A DNA stretch of 64,000 nucleotides from Mercurialis annua (lineage: Eukaryota; Streptophyta; Magnoliopsida; Malpighiales; Euphorbiaceae), in the NCBI RefSeq assembly GCF_937616625.2, contig NC_065572.1:39645653-39709652 (forward strand), given 5' to 3'. Of the stretch, positions 27,448-38,505 are shown piece by piece. A program made the position numbers and the translations under genes. The notes below the pieces were generated by a model. The model was not told the origin of the DNA. It did no database searches and was given only the letters and a program-made list of their open reading frames with translations. Every line of letters begins with the position of its first letter. Positions within the stretch are counted from its first letter, which is position 1.

Positions 27448-28884
27448 ATTACGAAACAAAACCAAACGTTTACAAATGTTACGAAACAAATCCAAATGTT
27501 TACAAACGTTACGAAACATTTTCAAACGTTTCCCCATTATAGCAATTTAAGCCAAACGTTTACAAACGTTACGAAACAAATCCAAACGTTTCCCCTTTCT
27601 AAAGATTTAAGCCAAACGTTTACAAACGTTACCAAACAAATCCAAACGTTTCCTCATTTTATCGATTTAAGCAAAACGTATACAAACGTTACGAAACAAA
27701 TCCAAACGTTTCCCCTTTTTTGCTGTTGAAGGCAAACGTTTACAAACATTACAAAACAAATCCAAATGTTTTGCCTTTTTAGCGATTTAAGCCAAACGTT
27801 TACAAACGTTACGAAACAAATCCAAGCGTTTCACCTTTTTAGCAATATAAGCCAAACGTTTACAAACGCTACGAAACAAATCCAAACATTTCCCCATTTT
27901 ATCAATTTAAGCCATACCTTTAAAACGTTAACAAATCCAAACGTTTCACCTTTTGAGCGATTTAAGCCAAACGTTTACAAACGTTACGAAACAAATCCAA
28001 ACGTTACACTTTTTTAGCGAATTAAGCCAAACGTTTACAAACGTTACCAAACCAATCCAAACGTTTTCCCTTTTTAGCGATTTAAGCCAAACAAATCCAA
28101 ATATTTTTTTCATTTTAGCGATTGAAGCCAAACCTTTGGAAATTAAACCAAACGTTTCACCTTTTTAGTGATTTAAGTCAAACATTTACAAATGTTACGG
28201 AACAAAAACAAACATTTCACCTTTTTAGTAATTTAAGCCAAATCTTTAAAACGTTATGAAACAAATGAAAGCATTTCACCTTTTTAGCAATTTAAGTCAA
28301 ACGTTTTTAAACATTATGAAACAAATCCAGCCGTTTCACCTTTTTAGGGATTTCATCCAAACGTTTACAAAAGTTGTGAAACAAATCCAAACGTTTTCCC
28401 ATTTTAGCGATTTAAGTCAAACGTTTACAAACGCTACAAAACAAATCCAAACGATTCACCTTTTTAGCGATTTAAGCCAAACGTTTACAAACGATACGAA
28501 ACAAAACCAAACGTTTAAAATGTTTCGAAACAAATCCAAACGTTTCACATTTTTATCAATTTAAGCCAAACGTTTACAAACGTTATGAAACAAATCCAAG
28601 CGTTTCACCTTTTTAGAAATTTATGCGAACCTTTTACAAACGTTACGAAAAGAATCCAAACATTTTCCCTTTTTTAGAAATTTAACCCAAACATATACAA
28701 ACGTTTCGAAACAAATTCAAACGTTTCACCATTTTAGCAATTTAAGCCAAACATTTACATACATTCGAAACAAATCCAAGCGTTTCACCTTTTTAGCATT
28801 TTGAGCCAAACATTTACAAATGTTACGAAACAAATCCAAGTGTTTCACCTTTTTAATAATATAATCCAAATGTTTACAAACATT
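27448..28884 (+). repeat. Satellite array, forward orientation, second block
   Basis: About 24 monomers of the same ~60-bp satellite in the same orientation as 1-24497, resuming directly after the LTR end. It includes the rare monomer variant with CCTTTGGAAATTAAACC (near 28132), which also marks higher-order units in the first block, so both blocks were once one array. The last monomers are more diverged toward the junction at 28884. Confidence 0.95.
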
Positions 28885-29369
28885 TATATTCGTTAATTAC
28901 ACGTAAAGACTTACGAGTTTCGACATTTTAACTTCGAGGTTTTATCCAAAACATTAAACTCTCCATTTAGAGTGGTATATTGATATATTAATTATCAATA
29001 TATCAATTATACGACTCTTAAGAGTATTCTTAAATTTATTAGTCCCGTTCACACTCGTTTATTAAAATTTAAATTCCCAATCTAAATTTTTAAAGTCATA
29101 TTATTACGATATTCTTTTATAGATACGTCTAAATTAAATTTACAATTAAATTTAATTTACATATTACGAATTTATTAAATCACTTCCGTGATTTAATTTA
29201 TTAACTTTAAACAGTCAAACCTGATTATTATCCGTTGACTATTAAACTTTAATCTTTCCGAATATTTTTTTTATATATTCGAAACCTCAAAATATTAGTT
29301 TTAATATTTTGATTACTCCAATTTGACCTCGTGTCATATTCTAATTACTTAAAATTACAGGGTATTACA
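28885..29369 (-). mobile_element. Truncated 3' LTR of the minus-strand LTR element
   Basis: The right end, AGGGTATTACA, is the LTR 5' terminus on the minus strand, followed by an antisense polypurine tract. The sequence aligns with 46328-46775, the matching part of the other LTR, at roughly 90-95% by eye, with a deletion of about 40 bp in the 46328-46775 copy. The LTR is cut at 28884, where satellite begins; the remaining ~2.7 kb of it is missing. Confidence 0.88.
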
Positions 29370-29382
29370 TTCTGCCCTCCTT
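29370..29382 (-). other. Polypurine tract (antisense)
   Basis: TTCTGCCCTCCTT adjoins the LTR terminus; its complement is a purine run broken by one C. It is followed by the complement of ATTCGAGGATGAATTTTT, the same motif seen at the other polypurine tracts in this window. It places the 3' end of the element at the left. Confidence 0.78.
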
Positions 29383-32300
29383 ATAAAAATTCATCCTCGA
29401 ATTTAAAATCTAAAGCCACGTACTCAAATGACTTTATTCAAACCTTTTATACGTTAATTCTTATGCTTTACGTAGCATAAGCTTAACTTCAGATATAGGT
29501 AGGCTCTAAGCCTTATCCTTACAGTAGTCGTGTATGAAGCACAAATTACTTATCACGACACTAGCTTGTCGGTTGCATGTTCATGCAATATTCTTATATG
29601 TCATGATTTATTATGACTTGGAGTTAACACTCCACATTTCATTATAACCTAGGTTATATTCTTTATCGTATTCCTCTCAACTTCTCAATTACGTTTCCTC
29701 CTTGGATCATTGTCTTTCACTGAATGTTCTTCGTCTGTCAACAAAGTGTAAGTCCTGACACTGTTCAATTGTATATACTTACACGATATCTATCTCTTTC
29801 CATTTTCCTTTCTCTCACTTTTTTTAACACAAAGAAGATCTACTTCTTTGATCGCCAAATGCTTCTTATAGCATTAGTTAGTATTTAAACGATTTCTGCA
29901 AACCAGTTGAGTATTTCTAACTTATACGTTTTTTGAGTTAATCACTTCATATTGGTCTCATACTTGGTTGAGCCAATAGAATTCTAAGGTTTGAGACCAT
30001 ACGTCTTATACTTGATCATACTTTGAATGATCGTTAGCACAATAGTGTAGTATGCATATAATTTCTGCAAACCTCCACACTTTCACTGCGCTACTCTGAT
30101 TCACAATTCACATATTATTCTTTCACTGCGCTACTTTTAATCCGTAAGCAACTTACTCCCTGTATAATACAAGTATTGTCTCTTAACTTCTATCACAATA
30201 TTTTTTATTGTCTTAAATAGTTTGCACGTCGTATTTACACTACTTGTGTCTTCCGACTTTTAGTGCAACTATAACTATTGTCAATTCCTAATCATGTATT
30301 GACAATTGACCTCGTGCTTTCTCAGTCATCGAGGAATATTTTCTATAACCCGATTATGTTATATCATAACATAGCTCTACTTGACTCTTTCAACCTTTTG
30401 TGAATAGTGCTAGTGCTTGCACTATACTCAATCACTCCTTTTTAAATTCTCACATTCAATCTTATGTTGATTTTCCCAATCAACTTTCCCACTTTCTTGG
30501 TTGATTCTTGTTTCTAGCGCAAAGATTTTTAAAAATCTTGCAGTAACATTCGCAATATTCTGCGACATCCAAGAAATCACAATTTCTTATCCATACTGGT
30601 TACTTCTACTCGTTAACCACTTTAATCTTTCTCAGATCAACTAGATATCATCTACGACTTCTAGTGTTCCCAAATTGTTACTTATATTTGGAAATCTTAA
30701 CTTAATTCTGACATTCCCTTAGAATTTATAACACTGGTCGCACTTATTGTGCGTGTCCTTCCTCAATTAGTCACACATATCAATTGTCCATTGACACTAC
30801 TTCCAGAAATAATCTAGAAATAACTTGACTACCTGTTCCTATATATCTCATAAGGACAATTGAAGTGTTTTCTCACTCCATGTTCACATTAGAACTAGTA
30901 TTACTCATGCTACGTTATGCAAATCTACTTATCAGATTTGACTTATGCTACCTTCATAGTAGGCTTTAGTTAAACTTCTTTCTTAATCACGTTTGGCAAA
31001 AGTGTGAGACGTATTCTTATTATACTCTTGTATCCCCTTTCGTGCAATACTTTTTTGCACCCTTATGTCTTTATCTACTACTGGCATCTTTACTGTCAGC
31101 GTACCTTATTTCAATCTCAATTGATTTTACATTAGTGACTTTACTTATGTCACACTTAGGTAAAGTCAAACTCATGGTTGCTCTTATTAATAAAACATTT
31201 CTGTGTTATCCTTAATATCGATACACACTAATCGCAACTTATGTTTTCTCTTTCCATTTAATAAGCGATTTACCTTACACTAGTACGCTTATTTCATCGT
31301 AACTCGTTTCGTACGATGTTACTATCTATATCACTTCCTTATCTCCTCATATATCTTTACGATCTACTGTGTCCCTTCACGGGTCTACAGTCTTTTTCCT
31401 TTCACTATGACGGAGCTCTTATCTTGATATTCGAATATTTCTACTCTTAACAGGTCATTTACCTTAAACTATGGCTTACTTAGAATCTTTCATTCATTAT
31501 GATGCATAAAATTCTCAGATCTTACATCACTGATCTGACTATCGCTATTTTTCACCTCTTAACTTTATACATATATAGCTGTCTTACTCACAGCTAAGAG
31601 TCATTCTCAATGCTGCATAGCCACTACTACATTTAATTAACTGATTATCAACTTCTCGCTCCGTTTTCAAAAATTTCATATTAAAAATATAACATTTGTT
31701 TCACATTTTCCACTTTTGGTCGGCCATACCTTACATGTATATTCCGTCACCACACAGCCAAGACTTCAAAGTCACAAGGCCCGGTTAGTGGAATTTTCAA
31801 AATTTGAGACCACTGTTTCACAACAATTTTCAAATTCATTTACAAATATACGGAGCTTACATTGATAATCCTAAGTTAATTAAACTCGATACTTCATACT
31901 TTTATCACTTGCACTTTTGGCTCACTGCCAAAATTCACGCAAGTTTCCTATTGTTAGTTTCAAAAACAACTATCGTCTACCTCTCCGTTTGACGATCGCA
32001 ACAGATAATCTCTAGGTAACCGTCGTAGGAACATGATATTTCAATATTGAACCGATTCAACAGTTCAATTAAAAGTTATCTAGCTTTTACTACATCCCGT
32101 CGGTTTTCAGATATCATATGAAACTCACTTTATCAATACACTATCTTCATCCACGACACCTTGAATCGTGTGTCTTTTACTTACCTTGAGTCTTCCTAAA
32201 CTCAAGTTATACTATTGCTAGTGAGAAATCGCGTATTTCTAACGGCTTAATCAACTAGTCGATTAGTAAGTTCTATTTCTCCTTTCTTACTCCTAGTGTC

Positions 32301-32477
32301 TCAGGGTACAATGCCATAGACATCTTGTTTAAGGATATACTTATCCTTAGCTCGTCGTAACTCGGATATATATATATCTATCTGACATAAGTTGTAATTC
32401 GTTTAACTACAACTAATTTTGTGCTTTCCTCTCCATAACTTTTATTCTCGAACTTCCATTCTCATATGCTTATGTTG

Positions 32478-32494
32478 CCCCCCCCCCCCCCCCC
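32478..32494. repeat. Poly-C tract
   Basis: A run of 17 C residues in the middle of AT-rich internal sequence. The length may be uncertain because homopolymers are error prone in sequencing. Confidence 0.9.
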
Positions 32495-33113
32495 GTGAAT
32501 CGCTTACTACTTGATCTCGAGTATTTACTTTTGTTACAGAGTTCTGGTATAGGTATACTTACACGAAAAACAAATCTGTTTGAAATATTTCAATCATCTT
32601 TGGGCCCTTTCAAAACAATTTGTTCAAAAACTCACTTTTTAAAACATCTGCATAATTGTGCATAGGGTGATGACGTCTCATTTCTAGACATAATTATACT
32701 TTTAAAATCATTTAAATGAATAACCATAACAGGTTATATCATTTGATTTTGTAAGTTTCCTCCTGACCCTAAACTCTATAACTAGTATGATTTCCTCCAC
32801 AACTACTCCACTTCTCTGAATTCGTACTTCTTCTATCAATCGTCTCAAATGACTTCGACAGTGTCTTCACGTTAATTCCATGCTTGATATTCAAGCATCA
32901 TTATCGAGTTATCTAGAAAGCACACACGCGTATATCGCAGTCTTATATCCCCAAAGGGTGGGCTGAGAACCTATGAAACATAAGAATCTATGTAGGAGAC
33001 ATTACTCGAATTCTATGTGTTGCAGTAGTTCCTATGAGTACCTATGACATCTACCCCATGCTTTATTTTCATGTATCAGCAATTTTTTTAAATTCTTGAG
33101 TCCGAGAACCATT

Positions 33114-33126
33114 GCTCTAATACCAA
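33114..33126 (-). other. Primer binding site, tRNA-iMet type
   Basis: The antisense run GCTCTAATACCAA reads TTGGTATTAGAGC on the minus strand, differing at one base from the TGGTATCAGAGC complement of plant initiator tRNA-Met. It lies three bases from the LTR end at 33130, as expected for a 5' LTR on the right. Confidence 0.88.
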
Positions 33127-33129
33127 CTT

Positions 33130-33558
33130 TATCACGATCCAAATTCGAAGATCGCTACCGGCGCTAGGGAATGGGAGTTGTTGCTCCGAAACCCGTAGCA
33201 AGCCTAAAAACCTTTATAAATTTTCCACGTTTTAAAACATAAAAAGGTTTGCAACCTCGTTGCAGATATACTTTAACTCCTTTATTAAAAACGCGATCGC
33301 AATTCAGGACCATACATCACGTATGATCTGTTTTCAGAAAATACAGTTAAAAACTTTTCTCGATTAACGAAAACACATTGCTGAAAAATGGATTCTTATA
33401 ACCTCGATTGTATTTCAAGAAAAACAGAGCGCAAACATCAATCTCATATGATGTACTTGTTTTATTTCCAATACAATCCTAAAATGCTTTTAACACAAAA
33501 CCAGTTTATCTCTCAAACATCTGGTCAAAGCATTTTAGAAAACACGCAACTTTGAAAT

Positions 33559-33615
<57 letters not shown>

Positions 33616-33704
33616 TAGTTCAAATCAGAGAGTATAAAAATAGTTTGAACTGCTGTAAACAGAAAGACAGACTTCACAGTACCCAACTACTTGCAGCTCT
33701 AGAG
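33130..33704 (-). mobile_element. 5' LTR of the minus-strand element, part 1
   Basis: The LTR 3' end on the minus strand starts here (TATCACGATCC, a decayed TGTCACGA-type terminus) and shows the shared CCGGCGCTAGGGAATGGG block. It is interrupted at 33705-33709 by a nested solo LTR and continues at 36234. It contains a (CA)(TA) microsatellite at about 33560-33612. Confidence 0.85.
33560..33612. repeat. (CA)n(TA)n microsatellite
   Basis: Short CA repeat running into about 22 TA units. It lies inside the old 5' LTR. Confidence 0.95.
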
Positions 33705-33709
33705 GTATG
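33705..33709. repeat. Target site duplication GTATG, left copy
   Basis: The five bases GTATG directly before TGTCACGACTC are repeated exactly at 36229-36233 directly after the LTR end. A 5-bp duplication is standard for Ty3/Gypsy integration. Confidence 0.9.
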
Positions 33710-34620
33710 TGTCACGACTCAAAATATTGAGCCTAGACCGGCGCTAAGGAACGGGAGTGGTATCCCCGAAACCTGTAGCAAGCCTAAAACCAATATCAAT
33801 TTTTCGCAAATATAACATAAACAAAAATGGAAGCAAACATACATATATAACATATAACCAAATATTTACACTAACTGTTCAAAAACCTCGCGGGCTCTAG
33901 TTACCGTACCCTGTACGAACTAGCCTCGCGGTACTATATACACCAGTTAGCATATCAAATATATCACCGGCATCTGGTGCCGTGAATAACATATATAACA
34001 CGTATCTTACAAAAATATAAACAAGACAGCAAGTAATGTGTACAATCAAAATGTACTGCTGTCTAGGCTAATACTCTGTCGACACTGGAATACTACTGCA
34101 GCACTCACAGAAGTCAGAGAACTATACATACACAGCAGACTACCGGATTCCAAATTTGGCTTCTAACTAGGCCCAGACGTTAAGCACCTGAAAGATATCA
34201 AAAGTGAGGGGTTAGTATTTTGGGAAAATAATGAGTGAGTTTGCATTTTACTAACGGTATTAATATAAAAACATAACATCACGTTTCAAGAAAACAATAA
34301 TATAAAACAATATATATAAACATGTATTTGATCCATTCGAAACTAATATCCTAGCATGCGACACAACTTTCGAATAATCAAATCATACTGATCCAAATAG
34401 TCCGACCCGGGAGTGTTCACGCTCTACCTCGTCGATCGCGACCTATCTCTTAATCCCAAAGTGTGAGTCCAACTCACTAGATACGGGGACTTCGGACTAC
34501 ACCGTAGCCGAGTGCTCACTCGTATCGAATTCGTTGTCCGACTTCGAAATTCATATTCATATCATACATGTATATCAAATCGTTTCCCAAATGCAAACAC
34601 ACTAGACTGACTCGGTACTG

Positions 34621-34651
34621 GTGATCACACAGCCTATTAACACCCAATAGG
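34621..34651 (-). other. Conserved LTR hairpin, solo LTR copy
   Basis: GTGATCAC (34621-34628) is followed by CCTATT (34633-34638) and AATAGG (34646-34651). On the minus strand, the LTR sense, this is a 6-bp stem extendable by one G-T pair, matching the plus-strand hairpin at 26655. Confidence 0.72.
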
Positions 34652-35247
34652 TAGCTAGTTTCTTCGGATCGCATACTAGTTCTTCGTGTATATACTTGGT
34701 AGAAACATATAACATTTAATCAAATCATATATAATACGATGCATATAAACAATCCACGTATATATAAAATATAATATTAAATAACTTTAATATGTAATAC
34801 ACGAAAGTAAAGTGCAACTCACTGTGACCGCTATCCAATCAATGACGTAGTCGATGTAATGATATGCTCTCGCTATCCCACGTCTACTGACCTCTCTGCT
34901 CGCTTATGCGTCTGATACAAATCAATTAACGTTTAACAATTAGACGTAAATCATGTGTTTGTAGGTATAATACTTTTAAGTTCTAAGTTTAAGTTGATTG
35001 GATTACACTTCTAGTTTGCTCGAAAAATCGATGATCCTTAGTCGTACTTACGACTTATCGAGTACTATTCCTCATATTCGAGAATTATATAACTTTCTTA
35101 ACTGATTTCTTACTTATCATATTAACATTCATTTCTATAATGTTTTATATCTATTTCAAAACATTTGACTAAGTTTCATATCCAAATCAAGCTATCGGAT
35201 GCCATTTTTCTCTCACGGAAGTCCTCCGGAGATCGTCGTCGAAGTAG

Positions 35248-35356
35248 GGCACGTCGTGCCAGTTTGGCACATCGTGCCCTTCACTGGTGCATGTCGTGTA
35301 CCCCTGTGGTGCACGTCGCGCACCAGCACGACGTGCTGAAGTGCAGCACGTCGTGC
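35248..35356 (-). repeat. Six-copy GC-rich palindrome cluster in the solo LTR
   Basis: Inverted-repeat units occur at 35248-35260, 35266-35278, 35286-35302, 35308-35324, 35325-35337 and 35346-35356. Most share the core GCACGTCGTGC or its complement. The cluster lies roughly 0.87-0.98 kb from the LTR start, the same place as the different palindrome family in the plus-strand LTR. Confidence 0.85.
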
Positions 35357-36228
35357 GCACTTCGGGAGCAACGTTTTTGAGGCTACTGGACCATTTCCGA
35401 AGCCCCAAATTACTCCAAATTCATTCCAAAACATACCCAATTCATATAAACATATTATACACATTTTTTTCACTTTGAAATCAATCATAAACGCTTCAAT
35501 TCCGATATATACAAATCAAGTGTAACGTTTTTGCCAAAACAGCCCATATTCTTGAAGTTTAACACCAAATCTGGAGATATTTACCTTGATTTTAAGCTTA
35601 GGATTGATAGAGCTTCCAATTCCGAAGAGATTTCCGCAAAAATCGTCTGAAACGGACGCCGAACGGCGAAACTGCGAAGTGACGAAGTTAATCGATGAAA
35701 TGAACTTGATTCTGGATCCTTCTCTCTATCACCATCTGATTCTTTCTTTCATAATCGACATTATATATATCGTGGCTAAATTCTCCTTTTTATTCTTTTT
35801 CTATTCTTTTGTTACAACTTATCCTTCAAACTTTTCTTTTTTTCAATTTAGTCCATGACTAAATTAATTAACCCCTTTAACCCATTCGTATGCCTATTAT
35901 TTATATCTAATAAATAATACGATCCAAGAATTAAAATTTTTCCGTCAAAACTTATAAATTTTCCATTTTTGAGACGTAGTGGCTAAATTACCACTTTAGT
36001 CCCTGAACTTTATTTTGGGGCTTTTCTTGACATTTTTCCTTTTAATTTCAATTCCAACTTATAACTGAAATATAATATTAAATTCTGTATAATTACTTTC
36101 CTGAAACCGCCCTTCTTAAAATATATTTATCTTTAAATTCTTGGTAAAATTTTCCAATATCGCCACTCTGGCGACTCTAATCTGGACACGTGGTCCAATT
36201 AGATAAATAAACATTTTGGGGTATCACA

Positions 36229-36233
36229 GTATG
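36229..36233. repeat. Target site duplication GTATG, right copy
   Basis: Exact copy of 33705-33709, immediately after the solo LTR terminus. Confidence 0.9.
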
Positions 36234-36674
36234 GTTGACATTGATTTCCGAAATTATTACGAAAGTCCGACCTCAAACCTTGGTAACCTGAAAGGTAAAC
36301 ATTGGGGAGGGTTAGAAATATAAATATTTCTGAGCGAGTCTACAATTTTACAATTGAATATTCAAATCGCAAATACATAAAACATTTATATATGTTAAAT
36401 ATTACTAATTAGTCAATTCAGATGAAACCCTACAAGGCAGACTATTGTATGGGTCTCAACCTACACAACATGGGCCTTAGACCGTGAACTGAATCACTGC
36501 CGTCTAAGCCGTGTGTCTAGACCGTAGCCATGAAACTGCCATTACAGTATTGCCTGTGACCGTAACCGTTACTGCTGTCTCAGACTGTTAAATCCGGGTC
36601 ACTAGCACTTCCAACGCCCAATGACATTAACTAACCTCTATATCAGACATAGGCTCGTATCTAGCGTACTATTG

Positions 36675-36707
36675 GTGATCACAAAGTCCTATTGAAAACC
36701 AACAGGA
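36675..36707 (-). other. Conserved LTR hairpin, old LTR copy
   Basis: GTGATCAC (36675-36682), then TCCTATTG (36687-36694) and CAACAGGA (36700-36707). On the minus strand the single non-Watson-Crick position becomes a G-T pair, so the stem can form in the LTR transcript. Confidence 0.7.
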
Positions 36708-37300
36708 AGTTTGTTCCAATGGATCTTTCATGGTTAATTATACTAATGCGATTTGTTATATAAAAATAGTTTAAATATAAATATTCAAAAGTAAAAAAAA
36801 CACAAAGTAAAGTCACAGAACCGATGTCCCCATTCTACAAACGTAAGCTCCCATCAAGCTTGTCAGTCAAACACGTTGGTGTTTGGCTCGTTAAATCGAC
36901 CACTCGTCGAATCTAATTAAAATTCAAATGTCAAAACAAATCAGACATTGAATTTCTAACTCTAATCCTATCGTATAAACGATAGACTCAAATACCATTT
37001 ATGCTTATAGACGACTCTATAAACATAGCGTATAAACTACCTCGATATTGAACCTCTCGTTCAATTTGTATTACTGTTATCGGTATGGACTTCTAGTCCT
37101 TTATAACATTAATCACTTTGATTAATGTAGGGCTTTATTAAAACCTAACATTGTTTTAATAAACCGAATATCTTCTACTTTACATAAACGTTTTAACCTT
37201 TTAAAACGTACTAGTTCACTTTTCAGAGTCCGATTGGACTAATATCGAACACACTGTTTGAAATAGGGCGAAAATGCTCCGTCCCTAACGTCGGCATCGA

Positions 37301-37385
37301 TGTGCGTTCGCACAGCTGAGATATGCGTTCTCACAGCAGGGCCTGTGCGATCGCACAACCCTCACACAGGTTGTGCGTTGGCACA
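37301..37385 (-). repeat. Four-copy palindrome cluster in the old LTR
   Basis: Units at 37301-37314, 37322-37335, 37344-37357 and 37372-37385 are related to TGTGCGATCGCACA, which is present exactly at 37344. They match the units of the plus-strand LTR cluster at 25878-25987. Confidence 0.85.
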
Positions 37386-37715
37386 TCATCTTTACTATGC
37401 ATTTCGCACAGCCACGGGGCGAATCCCCCGGGCTAAATCCGACCTGCTTACACGCGTAAAAATACTCCAAACTACACAACGATATCCAATTCAATCATAA
37501 TCCGCAATCGGAACGTCGAATCGATTCGAATCCAATCGATTCGATACGGTCGACGTCATAACTTTAATTATAACCGAAATTACTAATAACCGAATTCAAA
37601 TTACTGATAACCGAATTCAAATTAACGGCTATTACCTCGAATATGTGTGGATCCTTGAAGAAATCCAAGTCGGAATCGAGAAATCGACGAAACCTAAATC
37701 GCGCGTACCGTTTTT

Positions 37716-37812
37716 AACTAGCAGGCACGTCAATAGAACTAGCAGGCACGTCAATAGAACTAGCAGGCACGTCAATAGAACTAGCAGGCACGTCAATAGA
37801 ACTAGCAGGCAG
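37716..37812. repeat. 21-bp minisatellite, about 4.6 copies
   Basis: The unit AACTAGCAGGCACGTCAATA plus a final G repeats exactly from 37716, 37737, 37758 and 37779, with a partial copy from 37800. Because 21 is a multiple of three it gives a 7-residue peptide repeat in short open frames on both strands, which I do not consider coding. Confidence 0.95.
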
Positions 37813-38341
37813 CTGACCATAAACAAAAGAAAAAAGAGAAAATGAGTTGTGGGCATCCTCTATTTTTAGAAATCCTTAATGGCTAAAGTACCATTTGGTA
37901 CAAGCTCAATCATGCACTTTAACTCTGATTTTAATTAGTCGTCTGTAGCCCTAACAGAGACTAATTCCAAAATTTGCGAAACTTTACCAAAAATTCAATA
38001 AAATATAAAACGAATAAAAATATAATTCTTATCGCATCCGACTTATATTTTATTTTTAATAAATCTCCAAAGATTTATTTGATCCAAATCAGTCCCGCCT
38101 AATTAAAATTACTATGTCCAAATTCCATAAAGATTTGACGGTAGCTTCGTCAAATTATTTCGCGAATATTAACACTAAAGTTATTCGCTCGGGACTTATA
38201 AATTATTTAATTTTAATTTGGACTAACGAATAAAACTTAATTAGTTAATAATTAAAAATTAATTGAAGCAAAAGTTTAGGGATTAAAAGAAATATTTTTC
38301 CTTTTCTTTACTTCACCTCCACTCTCTCTCCACCGCCTATA

Positions 38342-38347
<6 letters not shown>

Positions 38348-38382
<35 letters not shown>
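38348..38382. repeat. (TA)n tract, left flank of the pararetrovirus
   Basis: About 17 TA units separate the pyrimidine-rich LTR sequence from viral leader sequence. A second (TA)n tract lies at the other end of the viral copy (46271-46321). Confidence 0.95.
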
Positions 38383-38383
<1 letters not shown>

Positions 38384-38505
38384 TTACACTGAGTCTCTTG
38401 GGGTGGTGGTCCCGGTAGTAAGACCTAGAAAAGGCAGCAACACCGTTGGTTTAACCGTCCGTTTGTAGGTGTTAAGAATAGTAAGATAAGTATAATATTA
38501 AAATT
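38383..38505 (+). promoter_or_regulatory. Viral leader remnant upstream of ORF1
   Basis: 123 bp between the (TA)n tract and the ORF1 start, with TCTCTTGGGGTGGTGGTCCC near the middle. By inference the pregenomic leader is split: its first part lies at the other end of the copy, downstream of the TATA box (about 46010-46270). I could not find a clear TGGTATCAGAGC primer site here. Confidence 0.55.

Larger units (their letters stand above)
29370..33129 (-). mobile_element. Internal region of a non-coding LTR element (LARD-like)
   Basis: 3.76 kb between the polypurine tract and the primer site. I saw no gag, protease, RT, RNase H or integrase motif on either strand, and no frame longer than about 60 codons. 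The long LTRs with a long internal region lacking protein genes match the class called large retrotransposon derivatives, which depend on proteins of related elements. An alternative is an autonomous element decayed beyond recognition, but the near-intact primer site and polypurine tract make the first reading more likely. A 17-base C tract lies at 32478-32494. Confidence 0.7.
33710..36228 (-). mobile_element. Solo LTR (2519 bp), minus strand, nested in an older LTR
   Basis: On the + strand it begins TGTCACGACTC and ends GGGGTATCACA, so the minus strand reads TG...CA. It is flanked by perfect GTATG duplications and has no internal region, the signature of an element reduced to one LTR by recombination between its two LTRs. 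Length and several blocks match the plus-strand LTR at 24930-27447. It contains its own palindrome cluster (35248-35356) and a copy of the conserved hairpin (34621-34651). Short open frames around 35165-35858 are products of the GC-rich palindromes and AT-rich flanks, not genes. Confidence 0.93.
36234..38347 (-). mobile_element. 5' LTR of the minus-strand element, part 2
   Basis: Continuation of the old LTR after the solo LTR insertion. Blocks match the solo LTR, for example the region around 36290-36340 versus 34190-34250 and the hairpin region 36670-36710 versus 34621-34651. It holds four TGTGCG-type palindromes (37301-37385), a 21-bp minisatellite (37716-37812) and pyrimidine-rich sequence running into a (TA)n tract. 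No gene is visible; short frames here come from the palindromes and the minisatellite. Confidence 0.83.

Noticed and set aside
27334..27729. A 131-codon frame starting in the LTR and running into satellite
   Set aside because: It joins the LTR end to satellite by chance; there is no motif in the first part and the satellite peptide in the second.
35165..35488. Four overlapping short frames with Arg/His/Cys-rich peptides
   Set aside because: All overlap the GC-rich palindrome cluster of the solo LTR; inverted repeats give mirrored open frames without a gene.
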